64,000 bases of DNA from positions 3,534,001 to 3,598,000 of the forward strand of contig NZ_SODV01000001.1 of NCBI RefSeq assembly GCF_004366355.1, given 5' to 3'. Positions 9,202 through 19,400 of the stretch are shown here, one piece after another. This DNA comes from Dinghuibacter silviterrae (GTDB taxonomy: Bacteria > Bacteroidota > Bacteroidia > Chitinophagales > Chitinophagaceae). The notes beneath the pieces were generated by a model, which saw nothing but the letters and a program-made list of their open reading frames with translations, did no database searches and was not told the origin of the DNA. Numbering within the stretch: position 1 is the stretch's first letter; every line of letters begins with the position of its first letter. A program made the position numbers and the translations under genes.

Positions 9202-10277
9202 TACAGATGTTTAGGGTAATTGTACAAAGTGACCTGGGTGGATTTGAAACCCTGGCCGGACTTTATGTAGTTCATAACGATCCCTACGGATACTTTGCTG
9301 GGCGCGGTCAGTTGAAAAGTAACGTATGGTTGCGGATTGTTGACGATAAGTTGGTAAGGGACCTGCGAGACGTTGCTATAATCGGGCAGGGTATCTAACC
9401 CGGGAGCCACCACGACATAGGTCGGATCGAGGGTGCCTTGCCATTTCCAGTTGCCGCCGGAGGGATCGAAGCCGTACGTTCCGGCCGGGAGCTGGATAGT
9501 TTGCCAGATCTTGCCGTTGTAGATCTGAGGGGAACCCCAGCCGGACTCCAGGTCCATGGTCGGGCCGTCCCCGTCGATCGAAAAACCGCCTTGCCCGTTG
9601 TGGCTGGTGGCCGCGGGGTTGGTGGTCCAGTCCTCCAGGCTGCCCCAGCGTGAACCGCTCATGGCGCTTGCGACGAAGGGATTGCCGGGGTTGAGGATGT
9701 ACTGGCTCGTGACATTTACGGCGGGCCCGATGACGAGGCTGTTCACATTGACGACAACAATGGTCTCGCTGAGCGAAGTATCCAACGAATATTGCGTCGG
9801 ATTGGCGATGCGTACGGCGAGCAGCAGATACTTGCCGACGAAGGCGGAAGCCTTTAGCGAAGGAATGTCGAGCGAAAGGTTAAAGCTCCCGGCGCGTGCG
9901 CCCGAGGCCACCGTGAGCTGGGAAGGCAGTGTATACATGGCCGCCGGCATCAGCTTGTACACTGAAGTGTCAAACGCACCCGCGGCAAACAGCTTGGCAA
10001 TGGTATCATTGTCCACCTGCACGGCAACGGTATACGGCCCCGTGGACGGGCCGGACAGGCTGGCGCCTAAAAATATGTTCAGGCGCCCGGAGTCGATGGC
10101 ATAGTTGTAGGTGGAGGAATCCGTACCCGAGGGCACGGCGTATTGGTTGTTCACCCCCCCGGACTGGAGGATGGCCTGGGGCATATAGATTTTTGAAAAC
10201 CCGAATGGTTGCTTGGAATCGTCTTTCCTGCAGGAAATGACCCATAAGCACAGCAAGCAGAAGAGATAGTGTCGCAT
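9201..10277 (-). CDS. DUF1735-type surface lipoprotein, probable glycan-binding SusE-position protein
   Basis: A 358-residue lipoprotein. The signal peptide ends in a lipobox (LLCLWVISC). Residues about 25-175 resemble DUF1735, with a YMPQA start and a typical LPSQLTVASGARAGSFNLSLD core. The C-terminal half (about 180-358) is a beta-rich, DUF4361- or F5/8-like region. Such proteins follow SusD in many Bacteroidota loci and bind the target glycan at the cell surface (family knowledge). Spacing is 12 bases after SusD2, and the stop overlaps the enzyme start, so this belongs to one operon. Confidence 0.75.
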   Translation of the reverse strand: MRHYLFCLLCLWVISCRKDDSKQPFGFSKIYMPQAILQSGGVNNQYAVPSGTDSSTYNYAIDSGRLNIFLGASLSGPSTGPYTVAVQVDNDTIAKLFAAGAFDTSVYKLMPAAMYTLPSQLTVASGARAGSFNLSLDIPSLKASAFVGKYLLLAVRIANPTQYSLDTSLSETIVVVNVNSLVIGPAVNVTSQYILNPGNPFVASAMSGSRWGSLEDWTTNPAATSHNGQGGFSIDGDGPTMDLESGWGSPQIYNGKIWQTIQLPAGTYGFDPSGGNWKWQGTLDPTYVVVAPGLDTLPDYSNVSQVPYQLIVNNPQPYVTFQLTAPSKVSVGIVMNYIKSGQGFKSTQVTLYNYPKHL

Positions 10278-10289
10278 ACGTAAATAGTT

Positions 10290-11969
10290 TTACCAACCCG
10301 GATTTTGCACCAAAACACCTTGTGATTTGATGACTTCCGTTTGAGGAAAAGGATAATAATACATCTTGGACGCATCGAAAACCCTGGCTTGGACTTCGAC
10401 CTGGCTGTAGGAGAAATTCCCGGAACCGTCTTTTGTTACGGTGACCCCGTGTACCGGCAGTGCCAGTACCGAAGCGGCGTCGTTCCAGCGAAGCAGGTCC
10501 CAGTAGCGGTAGTCCTCGAAGGCGAGCTCGATCCGGCGTTCGTGTTTGACGGCGGTCCGGAAGGAGGTCGCATCGGTCACGGTGACGGGAGGCATATTTA
10601 CGCCGGCCCGTGCGCGGACCATATTCAGGGCCTGGCGGGCGGTAAGCGTATAGGCGCCAGCGTTATCGGGCCCGTATGCCTCGTTCATCGCTTCCGCGTA
10701 TTCGAGCAGGACTTCCCCATACCGGAAGACCGGCCAGTGGTGCACCTGTGTACCGCCCTGTACGAGGTTCATGTTGTCGTTCAGGAATTTTTTAAGGTAA
10801 TACCCGGTTTTGCTGGCGTTGGTTTTGGACATATCATCGGTACCCCCGGCGGATTCGTCGATCGTCCGGGAATTCCAGGCGGTATCGTTGGTCACGATGC
10901 TGTAATACAGGCGGGGATCCCGGTTGGCGTAGGGGTGACCGGTTATGGCAGGGCCAGTATATTCATAAGCCGATACCAGGTCGTCGGTCGGGGTTACGCC
11001 GCTGTTTCCTCCAGGTGTTCCGATGGGGTAGTTTTCCGATTCCATCGTATTGTTCGCCGTGTAGCGAATCGCCCAGATCGTTTCCTTGCTGGTGAGCGTA
11101 TTGTTTTGTAAGAAGTAGTTCCGGTAGTTTCCGTCCAGGGCATACCCGCCGGCGCCCTGGGCAAAGACAATGACGTCATTCAGGGCCGAAGCGGCCGCCT
11201 GCCACTTGGTGACATCCCCCGTGGGGTTGTGCAGCGGGCTCGCGGCAAAAAGCAGGATGCGTGCCTTCAGCGCCAGTGCGGAGCCGAGGCTGAACCGGCC
11301 GTCGTTGCTGGTAAAGGAGGACGTCTTCCAATTGACCTGGAGGCTGTCCTTGTAGTTGTTGATTTCCGACACGCAGAATTGCACGATCGTATCGTAGGAC
11401 GAACGGGCGATGTCCGTGTTGTCGGTCAGGGACAGGGTGTGGGTCACCAGGGGCACGCCTCCGTAGCGTTTGGACAGCTCGAAATAAAAATAAGCGCGTA
11501 AAACATGCGCCTCGGCCCGGTACCACCCCATGTTGAGGGTGTCCTGGGTATAGCTGACCTGGCCGGTAGCCGATACCGTGTCCCGGTTCATCGCAAGGAT
11601 CGCCCGGTAGTTGGGCGACTGTTCGATGAAAAAATTGGCGGCCCGGATCCCCGCATAATAACTCGCGTAGTAGTTGTCGGGGTTATAGCTGGCGTTCCAG
11701 ATGCCGGTGTTAAAATCCACCACCGTCGCGTTGGCCAGGGTTTGCACCGCTTCGTCCGTGACGGGAGCGAAGATATTGTTGTCGATGATCGTAAACTCGT
11801 TGCGGAGGTAGGTATAGGGTGCCGCCGCATAAGAGAATAAAGTAGAATAGTTGGAGTTCAACGTTTGCTGCGTCTGGGACGTGTCCGCTTTTGTATCCAG
11901 GAAATTCTTAGAGCAACCGGAGAGCGCCACACCCAACAGCAGTATAATCGTACGTTTTGACATAGCCAT
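10290..11969 (-). CDS. SusD/RagB-family lipoprotein (SusD2)
   Basis: A 559-residue outer-membrane lipoprotein that caps the partner SusC barrel and binds the oligosaccharide. The lipobox is LLLGVALSGCSKNFLDTK, a very typical SusD N-terminus. Alpha-helical TPR-like segments follow, such as GWYRAEAHVLRAYFYFEL, and the conserved tail is YPFPQTEVIKSQGVLVQNPGW. There are two in-frame ATGs two codons apart (MAMSK), and I kept the longer. It starts 4 bases after SusC2. Confidence 0.93.
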   Translation of the reverse strand: MAMSKRTIILLLGVALSGCSKNFLDTKADTSQTQQTLNSNYSTLFSYAAAPYTYLRNEFTIIDNNIFAPVTDEAVQTLANATVVDFNTGIWNASYNPDNYYASYYAGIRAANFFIEQSPNYRAILAMNRDTVSATGQVSYTQDTLNMGWYRAEAHVLRAYFYFELSKRYGGVPLVTHTLSLTDNTDIARSSYDTIVQFCVSEINNYKDSLQVNWKTSSFTSNDGRFSLGSALALKARILLFAASPLHNPTGDVTKWQAAASALNDVIVFAQGAGGYALDGNYRNYFLQNNTLTSKETIWAIRYTANNTMESENYPIGTPGGNSGVTPTDDLVSAYEYTGPAITGHPYANRDPRLYYSIVTNDTAWNSRTIDESAGGTDDMSKTNASKTGYYLKKFLNDNMNLVQGGTQVHHWPVFRYGEVLLEYAEAMNEAYGPDNAGAYTLTARQALNMVRARAGVNMPPVTVTDATSFRTAVKHERRIELAFEDYRYWDLLRWNDAASVLALPVHGVTVTKDGSGNFSYSQVEVQARVFDASKMYYYPFPQTEVIKSQGVLVQNPGW

Positions 11970-11973
11970 CGTT

Positions 11974-14757
11974 TTAAAAGGTTAGGGCGATACCCGCGTT
12001 ATAGGATTTGAGTTCGGGATAGCCGGAGGGCGTCTCCGGGTCCATGCCGTAGTGTTTGCTCAGGTACGACCACATCAGCGGGTTGAGGGCATTCACGTAG
12101 ATGCGCAATTTTTCGGCGTGCAGGGCCTTGAGCGCCGAGGCCGGGAGCGTATAGCCTAGTTCTACGTTCCGCAGCCGGAGGAAACTGCCCTTTTTCATCC
12201 AGAAACTGGAGGTCTGGTAGTTGTTCGGGTTGGCCTGGGTCGTGAGCCGCGGGTAGGTCGCCGTCGCCCTGGTGTCGATGCCCTGGCTGGGGTAGTAGGC
12301 CCAGGCGTTCCCGGCGATGGGGTAAACGTTGATGTTGCCGACGAAAGCTACTGTCTGGTAATAGGCCGCCGTCAGCAGGTTCACGTCATTACCCGACATC
12401 CCCTGGAAAAGGGCGCTTAACTCGACGCCTTTGTAATCGACCCGGGCGTTGAACGTATACTGCAGGGTCGGAACGGCGGGATTCCCGATCTTGGTGACGT
12501 CGTTCTGGTTGACGATGCCGTTGTTATCCAGGTCGGCGTATTTGATGTCACCCGGTTGTACGGCGCCAAAGGCGGGTGTCGGTAACCCGGTCTTGAGCGA
12601 ACCGTCGGCGTTGAAGTCGGTCTGCTGGTAAAGTCCCTGGGCCTTCAGGCCGATGACGGCGCCCACAGCCTGGCCGGTCGCGCGGCTAAAAGCATTGACC
12701 GGCGGGATTTCCGCTTCGTATACGATCTTGTTGCGCGCGTAGACGGCCATGGCACCCAGGCCGTATCCGACACGACCGACTTTGCTGGTATAGTTCAGGC
12801 TAAGCTCAAACCCTTGGTTGTTCACGATCCCGATATTCGCATAGGGAAGGCTCGCCCCATACGTCGCCATCAGGTTGTTCTCCTGTGTAATGATCCCGGT
12901 GCGGTGGTCCCGGAAGAAGTCGGCGACCAGCGAGAGGTGATTGAACAGCGTGGCATCCAGCCCCGCGTCGTACTTCATGCTCTTCTCCGCATGGATGTCG
13001 GGGTTCGCGGCGTAGGAGGGCACGACACCGGTGCTGCCCGTCAGCGAGGTCCCGGTATAAAAGATACCGCTGGACACATAATACTGCTGGTACAGGTACC
13101 GGCCGGTATTGGTCTGGTCGTTCCCCGAAGCGCCCGCGGAGAAGCGGAATTTCAGAAAGGAAATCGCGCGGTTGTTCCGGAGGAAGTCTTCGTTGGAGGC
13201 GACCCATCCCAAACCGGCGGCCGGGTAAAAGGCCCAGCGGTGACCGGGTGCATAATTGTCGGAACCGCTCAGTCCAAAGCCCAGGTCCAACACATACCGG
13301 TCATTATACGTATAATTAAAGCGCCCGCCTGCATTTTCAAAGTGATAATAAATATTGTTCCCCGTATTCAGGCCGTTTAGGTTCAGGCCATAGTCGGTGA
13401 TGTAATTGCCCGCATAATAGTTCAACGCACCGGAAACCGCGTTCAGACCGAACTTCCGGTCATACCCCGCGGTGATCTTCGCCTGTTTCCAGTCGTATTG
13501 ATCGGTGGCGCCGGTGCCGTTGGAGATCAGGTCCGTTGTTTTGTCCGTGGTGGTCTGGGTACCCTCGTAAAAACGGGCATAAGTGGCCGTCCGGGATGCC
13601 GACGTGCGGGTCCAGGTATTAAACGACACGGCCTCATTCAAGTATAACCCGGGGGTGATAAAGTCCAATTTTTCCTTTAAATTAAAATTGGCCTGAAGGG
13701 TACGGTCGTGGGTAGAGACCCAGCCCAGCCCGTAGAGCGAAGCCACGGGGTTGTTCCTATAGACCGTCGTCCCCGACCAGTTGCCCGTCGAATCCTTGAC
13801 GGGGTAGATGTTGGAAGGATACGTCGACATGTCCTGCCAGAGCTGCGGCCCGTTGTAGTTCGGGTAACGCCGGTCCTCGATCCGGCCGCCCAGGTCCACC
13901 GAGGCTTCAAAGATCTTGAAGAAGTTGAAGTCGAGGTTGGAACGGGCCGTGTAGCGTTGGATAAACGCGTTGGAGGTGCTGGCGGTGTTGTGTACGTCGT
14001 ACAAGCCGCCCTGTTGCATGTAGTCAAAAAGAAACCCGTACCGGGTGGTCGTATCCCCGCCGGAGAAAAAGAGGTTGGCGTCGGAATACAACCCGTTTTT
14101 CTTCAACACTTCGTTGTACCAGTCCACGTTCGCCCCTGTGCCGTTTTTATAGGCCTGGAGCTGGGTGTTGCTGTAAAAAGGCGTCCACACGAACTGGTGG
14201 CCGTTGAGGTTGTAGGCGTCGTTGCTCACCGCTTCGTTGTACAAACGCGCATAGTCATAAGACCCGTAGGGTTTGTCGATCTTGGTGGCCTGTTGCAGCC
14301 CGCTTACGACATTGACCTCGATCTTCGGTTTGTGGATGTGTCCGCGTCGCGTCGTCACCCACAGTACGCCGTTAGCGCCCTTCATCCCAAACGTCGCCAG
14401 CGATACCGGGTCCTTGAGGACCGTGACGCTTTCGATTTCGGAGGGGGAGAGGTATTGGAAATACGTCGGGGTTGTCTGGAACCCGTCCACATAGAGGATC
14501 AGCCCTGCGTTGTCGTAGGTCCCGACGCCGCGGATGTACAGGTTGGCCGCGTCGTAGCCCGGCTGGCCGGAGGTTTGCTGGACCATCAGGCCCTGGAGAC
14601 CATAGAGGGTATTGGTCAGGTTGGGCACCGGTATTTTGGCCAGTGTCGCGCCCGATATAGTGGCCGGGTTGGCGGGGCCGGTCAGAACCACCGTAGTGTC
14701 CTGTGCCCTGAGCGACCCCCATCCCAGCACCAGGCAGCATATCATTAGTTTTTTCAT
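11974..14757 (-). CDS. SusC/RagA TonB-dependent transporter lacking the N-terminal extension (SusC2)
   Basis: A 927-residue outer-membrane barrel. The signal peptide (MKKLMICCLVLGWGSLRAQ) leads almost directly into the plug domain (LTNTLYGLQGLMVQQTSGQP, then IESVTVLKDPVSLATFGMKG). The carboxypeptidase-D-like domain and the usual DTNEVVVVGYG TonB-box region of full-length SusC proteins are missing, so it is shorter than the usual 1000-1100 residues. The C-terminus ends in an aromatic residue (AGIALTF), as expected for barrel assembly. It pairs with SusD2 and lies 17 bases downstream of SusD1, so the two pairs are in tandem. Confidence 0.9.
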   Translation of the reverse strand: MKKLMICCLVLGWGSLRAQDTTVVLTGPANPATISGATLAKIPVPNLTNTLYGLQGLMVQQTSGQPGYDAANLYIRGVGTYDNAGLILYVDGFQTTPTYFQYLSPSEIESVTVLKDPVSLATFGMKGANGVLWVTTRRGHIHKPKIEVNVVSGLQQATKIDKPYGSYDYARLYNEAVSNDAYNLNGHQFVWTPFYSNTQLQAYKNGTGANVDWYNEVLKKNGLYSDANLFFSGGDTTTRYGFLFDYMQQGGLYDVHNTASTSNAFIQRYTARSNLDFNFFKIFEASVDLGGRIEDRRYPNYNGPQLWQDMSTYPSNIYPVKDSTGNWSGTTVYRNNPVASLYGLGWVSTHDRTLQANFNLKEKLDFITPGLYLNEAVSFNTWTRTSASRTATYARFYEGTQTTTDKTTDLISNGTGATDQYDWKQAKITAGYDRKFGLNAVSGALNYYAGNYITDYGLNLNGLNTGNNIYYHFENAGGRFNYTYNDRYVLDLGFGLSGSDNYAPGHRWAFYPAAGLGWVASNEDFLRNNRAISFLKFRFSAGASGNDQTNTGRYLYQQYYVSSGIFYTGTSLTGSTGVVPSYAANPDIHAEKSMKYDAGLDATLFNHLSLVADFFRDHRTGIITQENNLMATYGASLPYANIGIVNNQGFELSLNYTSKVGRVGYGLGAMAVYARNKIVYEAEIPPVNAFSRATGQAVGAVIGLKAQGLYQQTDFNADGSLKTGLPTPAFGAVQPGDIKYADLDNNGIVNQNDVTKIGNPAVPTLQYTFNARVDYKGVELSALFQGMSGNDVNLLTAAYYQTVAFVGNINVYPIAGNAWAYYPSQGIDTRATATYPRLTTQANPNNYQTSSFWMKKGSFLRLRNVELGYTLPASALKALHAEKLRIYVNALNPLMWSYLSKHYGMDPETPSGYPELKSYNAGIALTF

Positions 14758-14774
14758 TGCGTAGAAATTTGAAG

Positions 14775-16487
14775 TTAGTAGCCGGGGTTTTGTATCAAAT
14801 ACCCCTTGTTGATCTCGCTGGTGGGGAAGGGATTCAAATATTGTTTGGGCGCCCAGAAGGCGGTATACAAGACATTGTCGTTGTAGTTTTTGTTCCCCGT
14901 TTCCGTGACGGACCCGCCGTTGTTAAAGGCAAAGGTGCGGATCGGACCGCCGATGATGCCGTTGCCGATATTGGGTAACTTCCAGAACTTGATGTCGTGG
15001 AGGCGGTATTGTTCGTCATAGAATTCCACCTGCCATTCGCGCTGGATGATGGTCCGGAGCGAGTCCTGGTTCGTCGTAGTAACGGCGGGCAAGCCCGCGC
15101 GCTCGTGGATGACGTTCAGTCGTGACAGCGCGTTGGCAGACTGCCCCAGTTCGTTATAGGCTTCCGCGGAGCTCAGGTAGGCCGATGCCAGGCGGAAAAT
15201 GGGGAACTCGAACCAGGCACGGCCGCTCGCCTTATAGTAAAACTTGACGACGCGTGCGCAACCAAAACCCTGTCCGCCAAAGGTGGCGGCGTTTGTCCAG
15301 TTGACGTCCCCGGGGTTGGCTTTCGAGTCCTGTTCCCAGGGCTGAAAGGTTACCTGGAAGCGGGGTTCCATCTGGTTCATGCGGGTGGTATAGTCGGTAA
15401 AGGCAGTCACCGTACCCAGCGAAGGCCAGGTCTGGTTGGTGCCGTCGGCCTTGTAATAATTCTCCAGCATGTTCGTGGTCAGCACGTTGCCCTGCGCTTC
15501 CCACACCCGGTCGTTGTAAAAGGCGTTCATCGGGAGGTTGGCCCAGTTGCCGCCGTCAAAAAGGACGTTGTCGATGTTTTTCCAGGCGAGGATCACTTCC
15601 GGGTTGCTGGGCACGCCGGTGGCGGTGCCATAGTCGTCCAGGGGATTGCCCGTGTTGATGACCTGCAAACCGCCGGCGCCCGTGGCCTCGGTGATCTCCG
15701 CTTCGCTGGCGGTCAGAGCTGTTTGCCAGCGTGTAGGATCGGCCGCGCCAAAACAGATGAGGTTGTTGTTGCCGCCCATGTCAAGGTAGGGCGTTGCCGA
15801 GTTAAACAAGGGACGCGCGGCGTACAACAATGCTTTGGCCTTGATCGCCATGGCCGCCGTTTTTGTCAGCCTGCCCGTCCATTGGGTGGGCCAAACGGAG
15901 GGGAGGACGGGGATCGCCTGGTCACACCAGGACACGACGGAGTCCAGGACGCGCTGCAAGGGCGCCCGGCCGATCGTCAGCGAGTCCGTGGGTAAAAGCG
16001 CGTGGTCGATGATGGGTACGCCCCCGTACATGATCATCATTTGTTCATACCGGTAGGCGAGCAGGCCCAGCATCTCTCCTTTGACCGTTGCCTTGTCGGC
16101 AGCGGACATGTCTTTGACCTCGTCGATGTTCTCCTTGACCAGCCAGGCCTGGCGGATGTACACAAAGTTTTGCGAATAACCGTCCATGTCCTCGGAGGTG
16201 TTGGCGGCGGCCAGCCCATTGAGCACGATCCCCTCGGAGATCGTCCAGGCCCAGCCGTAGTTCATGCCGCCGTCCAGGTTTTCCTGGACCATGGCGTTCC
16301 AGAAGTTGGTGTAGGGAATGCCCTGGGACAGACAGTCATAATAAGCGTTGGCAATCGCCCCTTCCGCCTTGACCGTGGTGGAAAAAACCGAGTCCACGGT
16401 GGTGGTATTGGAAATGGGCATTTGGAGGAAATTCTTCTCGCAGCTACAAAAAAGCACGAGCGCTATGATAAGTTTGAATGGTCTCAT
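14775..16487 (-). CDS. SusD/RagB-family lipoprotein (SusD1)
   Basis: A 570-residue lipoprotein. I chose ATG 16487 (MRPFKLIIALVLFCSC, a clean lipobox), 4 bases after the SusC1 stop. An ATG 18 bases earlier would overlap SusC1. SusD hallmarks are the N-terminal CEKNFLQMP, central helices, the WQVEFYDEQYRLHDIKFWK motif near the end, and the C-terminal YLNPFPTSEINKGYLIQNPGY. It binds glycan with SusC1. Confidence 0.93.
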   Translation of the reverse strand: MRPFKLIIALVLFCSCEKNFLQMPISNTTTVDSVFSTTVKAEGAIANAYYDCLSQGIPYTNFWNAMVQENLDGGMNYGWAWTISEGIVLNGLAAANTSEDMDGYSQNFVYIRQAWLVKENIDEVKDMSAADKATVKGEMLGLLAYRYEQMMIMYGGVPIIDHALLPTDSLTIGRAPLQRVLDSVVSWCDQAIPVLPSVWPTQWTGRLTKTAAMAIKAKALLYAARPLFNSATPYLDMGGNNNLICFGAADPTRWQTALTASEAEITEATGAGGLQVINTGNPLDDYGTATGVPSNPEVILAWKNIDNVLFDGGNWANLPMNAFYNDRVWEAQGNVLTTNMLENYYKADGTNQTWPSLGTVTAFTDYTTRMNQMEPRFQVTFQPWEQDSKANPGDVNWTNAATFGGQGFGCARVVKFYYKASGRAWFEFPIFRLASAYLSSAEAYNELGQSANALSRLNVIHERAGLPAVTTTNQDSLRTIIQREWQVEFYDEQYRLHDIKFWKLPNIGNGIIGGPIRTFAFNNGGSVTETGNKNYNDNVLYTAFWAPKQYLNPFPTSEINKGYLIQNPGY

Positions 16488-16491
16488 GATG

Positions 16492-19400
16492 TTAAAATTG
16501 AACATTCACGCCGATGTTGTAGGTCTTGGTGAGCGGGTAGAGATAACCCATATAGTTCTTGCCGGTGTCGGCCATCTCCGGGTCGATCCCCTTGATCAGG
16601 TGGGAACCCCAGGTCGCCAGGTTGTTCCCGTTGGCGTATACCCGAACGCCCTTGATGTTCGTGCGTTTGAGTAAAGACGTGCTCCTGGAAAAGGTATACC
16701 CGACCTCCATGTTCTTCAGCCGTCTGAAGTCGTTTGACTTCAGCCAGAAGTCACTCAGGACCGCGTTGTTCGGACCGCCCCCGCTCAGGGAAATCTCCGG
16801 GTAGGAAATCTTCTGACCCGACTGGTATTTCTGTTCCGTCCAGTGACCGTCATACGCGCTTTGGAGTACCTCGCCCACGTTTTTGGCAAAGGGGGTACTC
16901 AGGATATATCCGTACTGCGGGAAGGAACCCTTGGCGGTGCCGATAAACAAGGCCGATACGTCAAATCCTTTGAAGGAGAAACCCACCGACAGGTTATAGG
17001 CAATTTCCGGGATGTTCGGGTAACCGATGGGCACTTCGTCCTGGTCGTCGATCACACCGTCCCCGTTGACATCCTTAAACCGCAGGTCGCCTAAGCGGGC
17101 CTGGTTGCCGAATTTGTTGTATGGGCGGTTGGCCAGTTGTTCCGGGGTGTTGTAAAACCCGTCCGTCAGCAGCCCCTTGTATTGACCGATCGCATAACCC
17201 GTCTGGTCCATCCAGGGATAAGGGTAGGGGGCCTCCGCCATATAATCGATCTTGTTCCGGGCATACGAGTAGTTCCCCTTGATAAAATAGGATACCTTAC
17301 CGATCTGGTCTTCCCAACCCGCTTCCAGCTCGAAGCCTTTGTTGGTCACGCGGCCGGAGTTGATGGGCGGCGCGGCGCTGGAGCTTACCCCGTAGTTGGC
17401 GGGGATGATACCGGAGGTGACGAGAATGTCTACGCGGCGCTCTTGAAAGATAGAGCCGGTGAGGGATAGCTTGTTTTTGTCAAACTTCAGGTCCGCGGAA
17501 TAGTTGGTCTTTTTAGCCCTTTCCCAGGTCACGTTCGGGTTCCCGATGGTGGATTCCGAGGCGCCGGAGTAGTAAGGGTTGTTGGCGCTCCCGTTGCTGT
17601 TCCCGAAGAAATAGCCCGACGCACCCGTGGTCCAGGTATTCGGTAGGTAGAGGTACCGGCGTCCGCCGATCTGGTCGTTCCCGACTTCCCCGTACGAACC
17701 CCGGAATTTCAACCAGGTCAGGACGTCGGTTTTCGGGAACCAGGATTCCTTCGAGGCGATCCAGCCCGCGGACACCGCTGGGAAATACCCAAACCGGTTG
17801 GCCGGGGCAAAGTTTTCGGTCCCGTTTATTCCAAGGTCGCCCTCGATCAGGTAACGCTCCTTGTAATTGTAGGTCACGCGGCCGACCAGCCCCATCAGCC
17901 CGGAGGGCGTGTTGTCGGCCTGGCCGTTGGCCGTATACCGCTGGGCGTTCCCCAACACAAGGCCCGACACGGTATGGTCGCCAAAAGTATGGTTGTAATT
18001 GATCGCGGCCTCCAGGTAGATCTTCCGCCAGGCGCCGTTGCCTTGATTATCATAGGTCGTCGTGGGGCTCAACTGACCGCCCACGTAAAGAATATTGGCC
18101 GGGTTCGAAGGATCGCGCATCGCGCTGTAGGTTGGGATGCTGTTGATGCGCACGAAGCCCTTGTTGTAAGAGTCGTCGTACGCCACGGTAAAGTGCGCGT
18201 CCAACCCCTTCGCCAGGTAGTTCATCGTGTGTTTGAGCGTAAAGGCTGTATTAAGGGTCGTCGTGTACACGGTGGCGCTCCCGCCGGTCAGCAATTGCGC
18301 CAGGGGCGTGTACCCGGTACCGCCCTGCAAACCGATGGGATTGGTGGACGCGCCCGGTGTGCCCAGGAACCCGGTCACGAGTTTTCCGTCCACGATCCCC
18401 GGTCCGCTAAAGGGGCTGTTCTCCAGGATATTCTGGATGATCGCCTGGTAACGGTTCCCTATATCGCCGGGATTGGCGTCGGTGCCCGGCACCTTGTTGA
18501 TCGAAGACTGCCCGCCGATATTGACGCTCAGCAGGAAATTCCGTGCCACGTCGATGTCGAAGTTGGACCGGAAGTTATACCGCTGGAAGGTCGGGTTGTT
18601 GTCCGCACCGCCATACGTGGCGTTGGACAGGATCCCGTTTTGCTGGAAGTAGCCAAGGGACGTAAAATACCGGACCTTGCTGGTCCCGCCCGAGACGTTC
18701 ATATTGTATTGTCCCTGCAAACCCGTCGCCCCGAACTGGTCCTGGTAATAGTTGTGGCTTGTATAATACAAGGCCGGGCTGTTCATCAGCGCCGTTTTTT
18801 GCGCCGGTGTCAGGAACGTCATGGCGTTCACCTCGTCGGGCGTATAGTCCCGGTTGTTTTGGAACTTCCATAATTGATCCTGGGTGAAGATCAGCGCGTT
18901 GAACGACTGGTCCCCCGCCGCCTGGGCATTGGCGATCGCCTCGTTCCTCAGCAGCGCGAAGTGATAGGAGTCGAGCGTCTGGAAAAGCGAGGTGGCGTGG
19001 GTAAAACCCTGGTTCGCCGAGACGCTGAACTGGGGTTTGTTTTGACGTCCCCTTTTGGTCGTGATGATGACGACCCCGTTCGCCCCCCGGATCCCGTAGA
19101 CCGCCGTGGCCGACGCGTCCTTGAGGATGCTGATGCTCTCGATTTCGTTTGCGTCCATCGCGTTCAGGATCACATAAGGCTGTTCCGCCGGTTGCTGGAT
19201 CCCGTCGATGACGATCAGCGGGTCCTGGCCGTTCAGGGTAGCGATCCCGCGGATGCGGATCGTGGCCGCGTTCTGACCCGGTTCACCGCTCGCCTGTACG
19301 GCGCTGATCCCCGACGTCCGGCCCACCAGCATGTTGCTGATGTTCGACACCGGTGTCTGGACCAGTTCGTGCCCCGCGATCGAACTCACGGCCCCGGTTA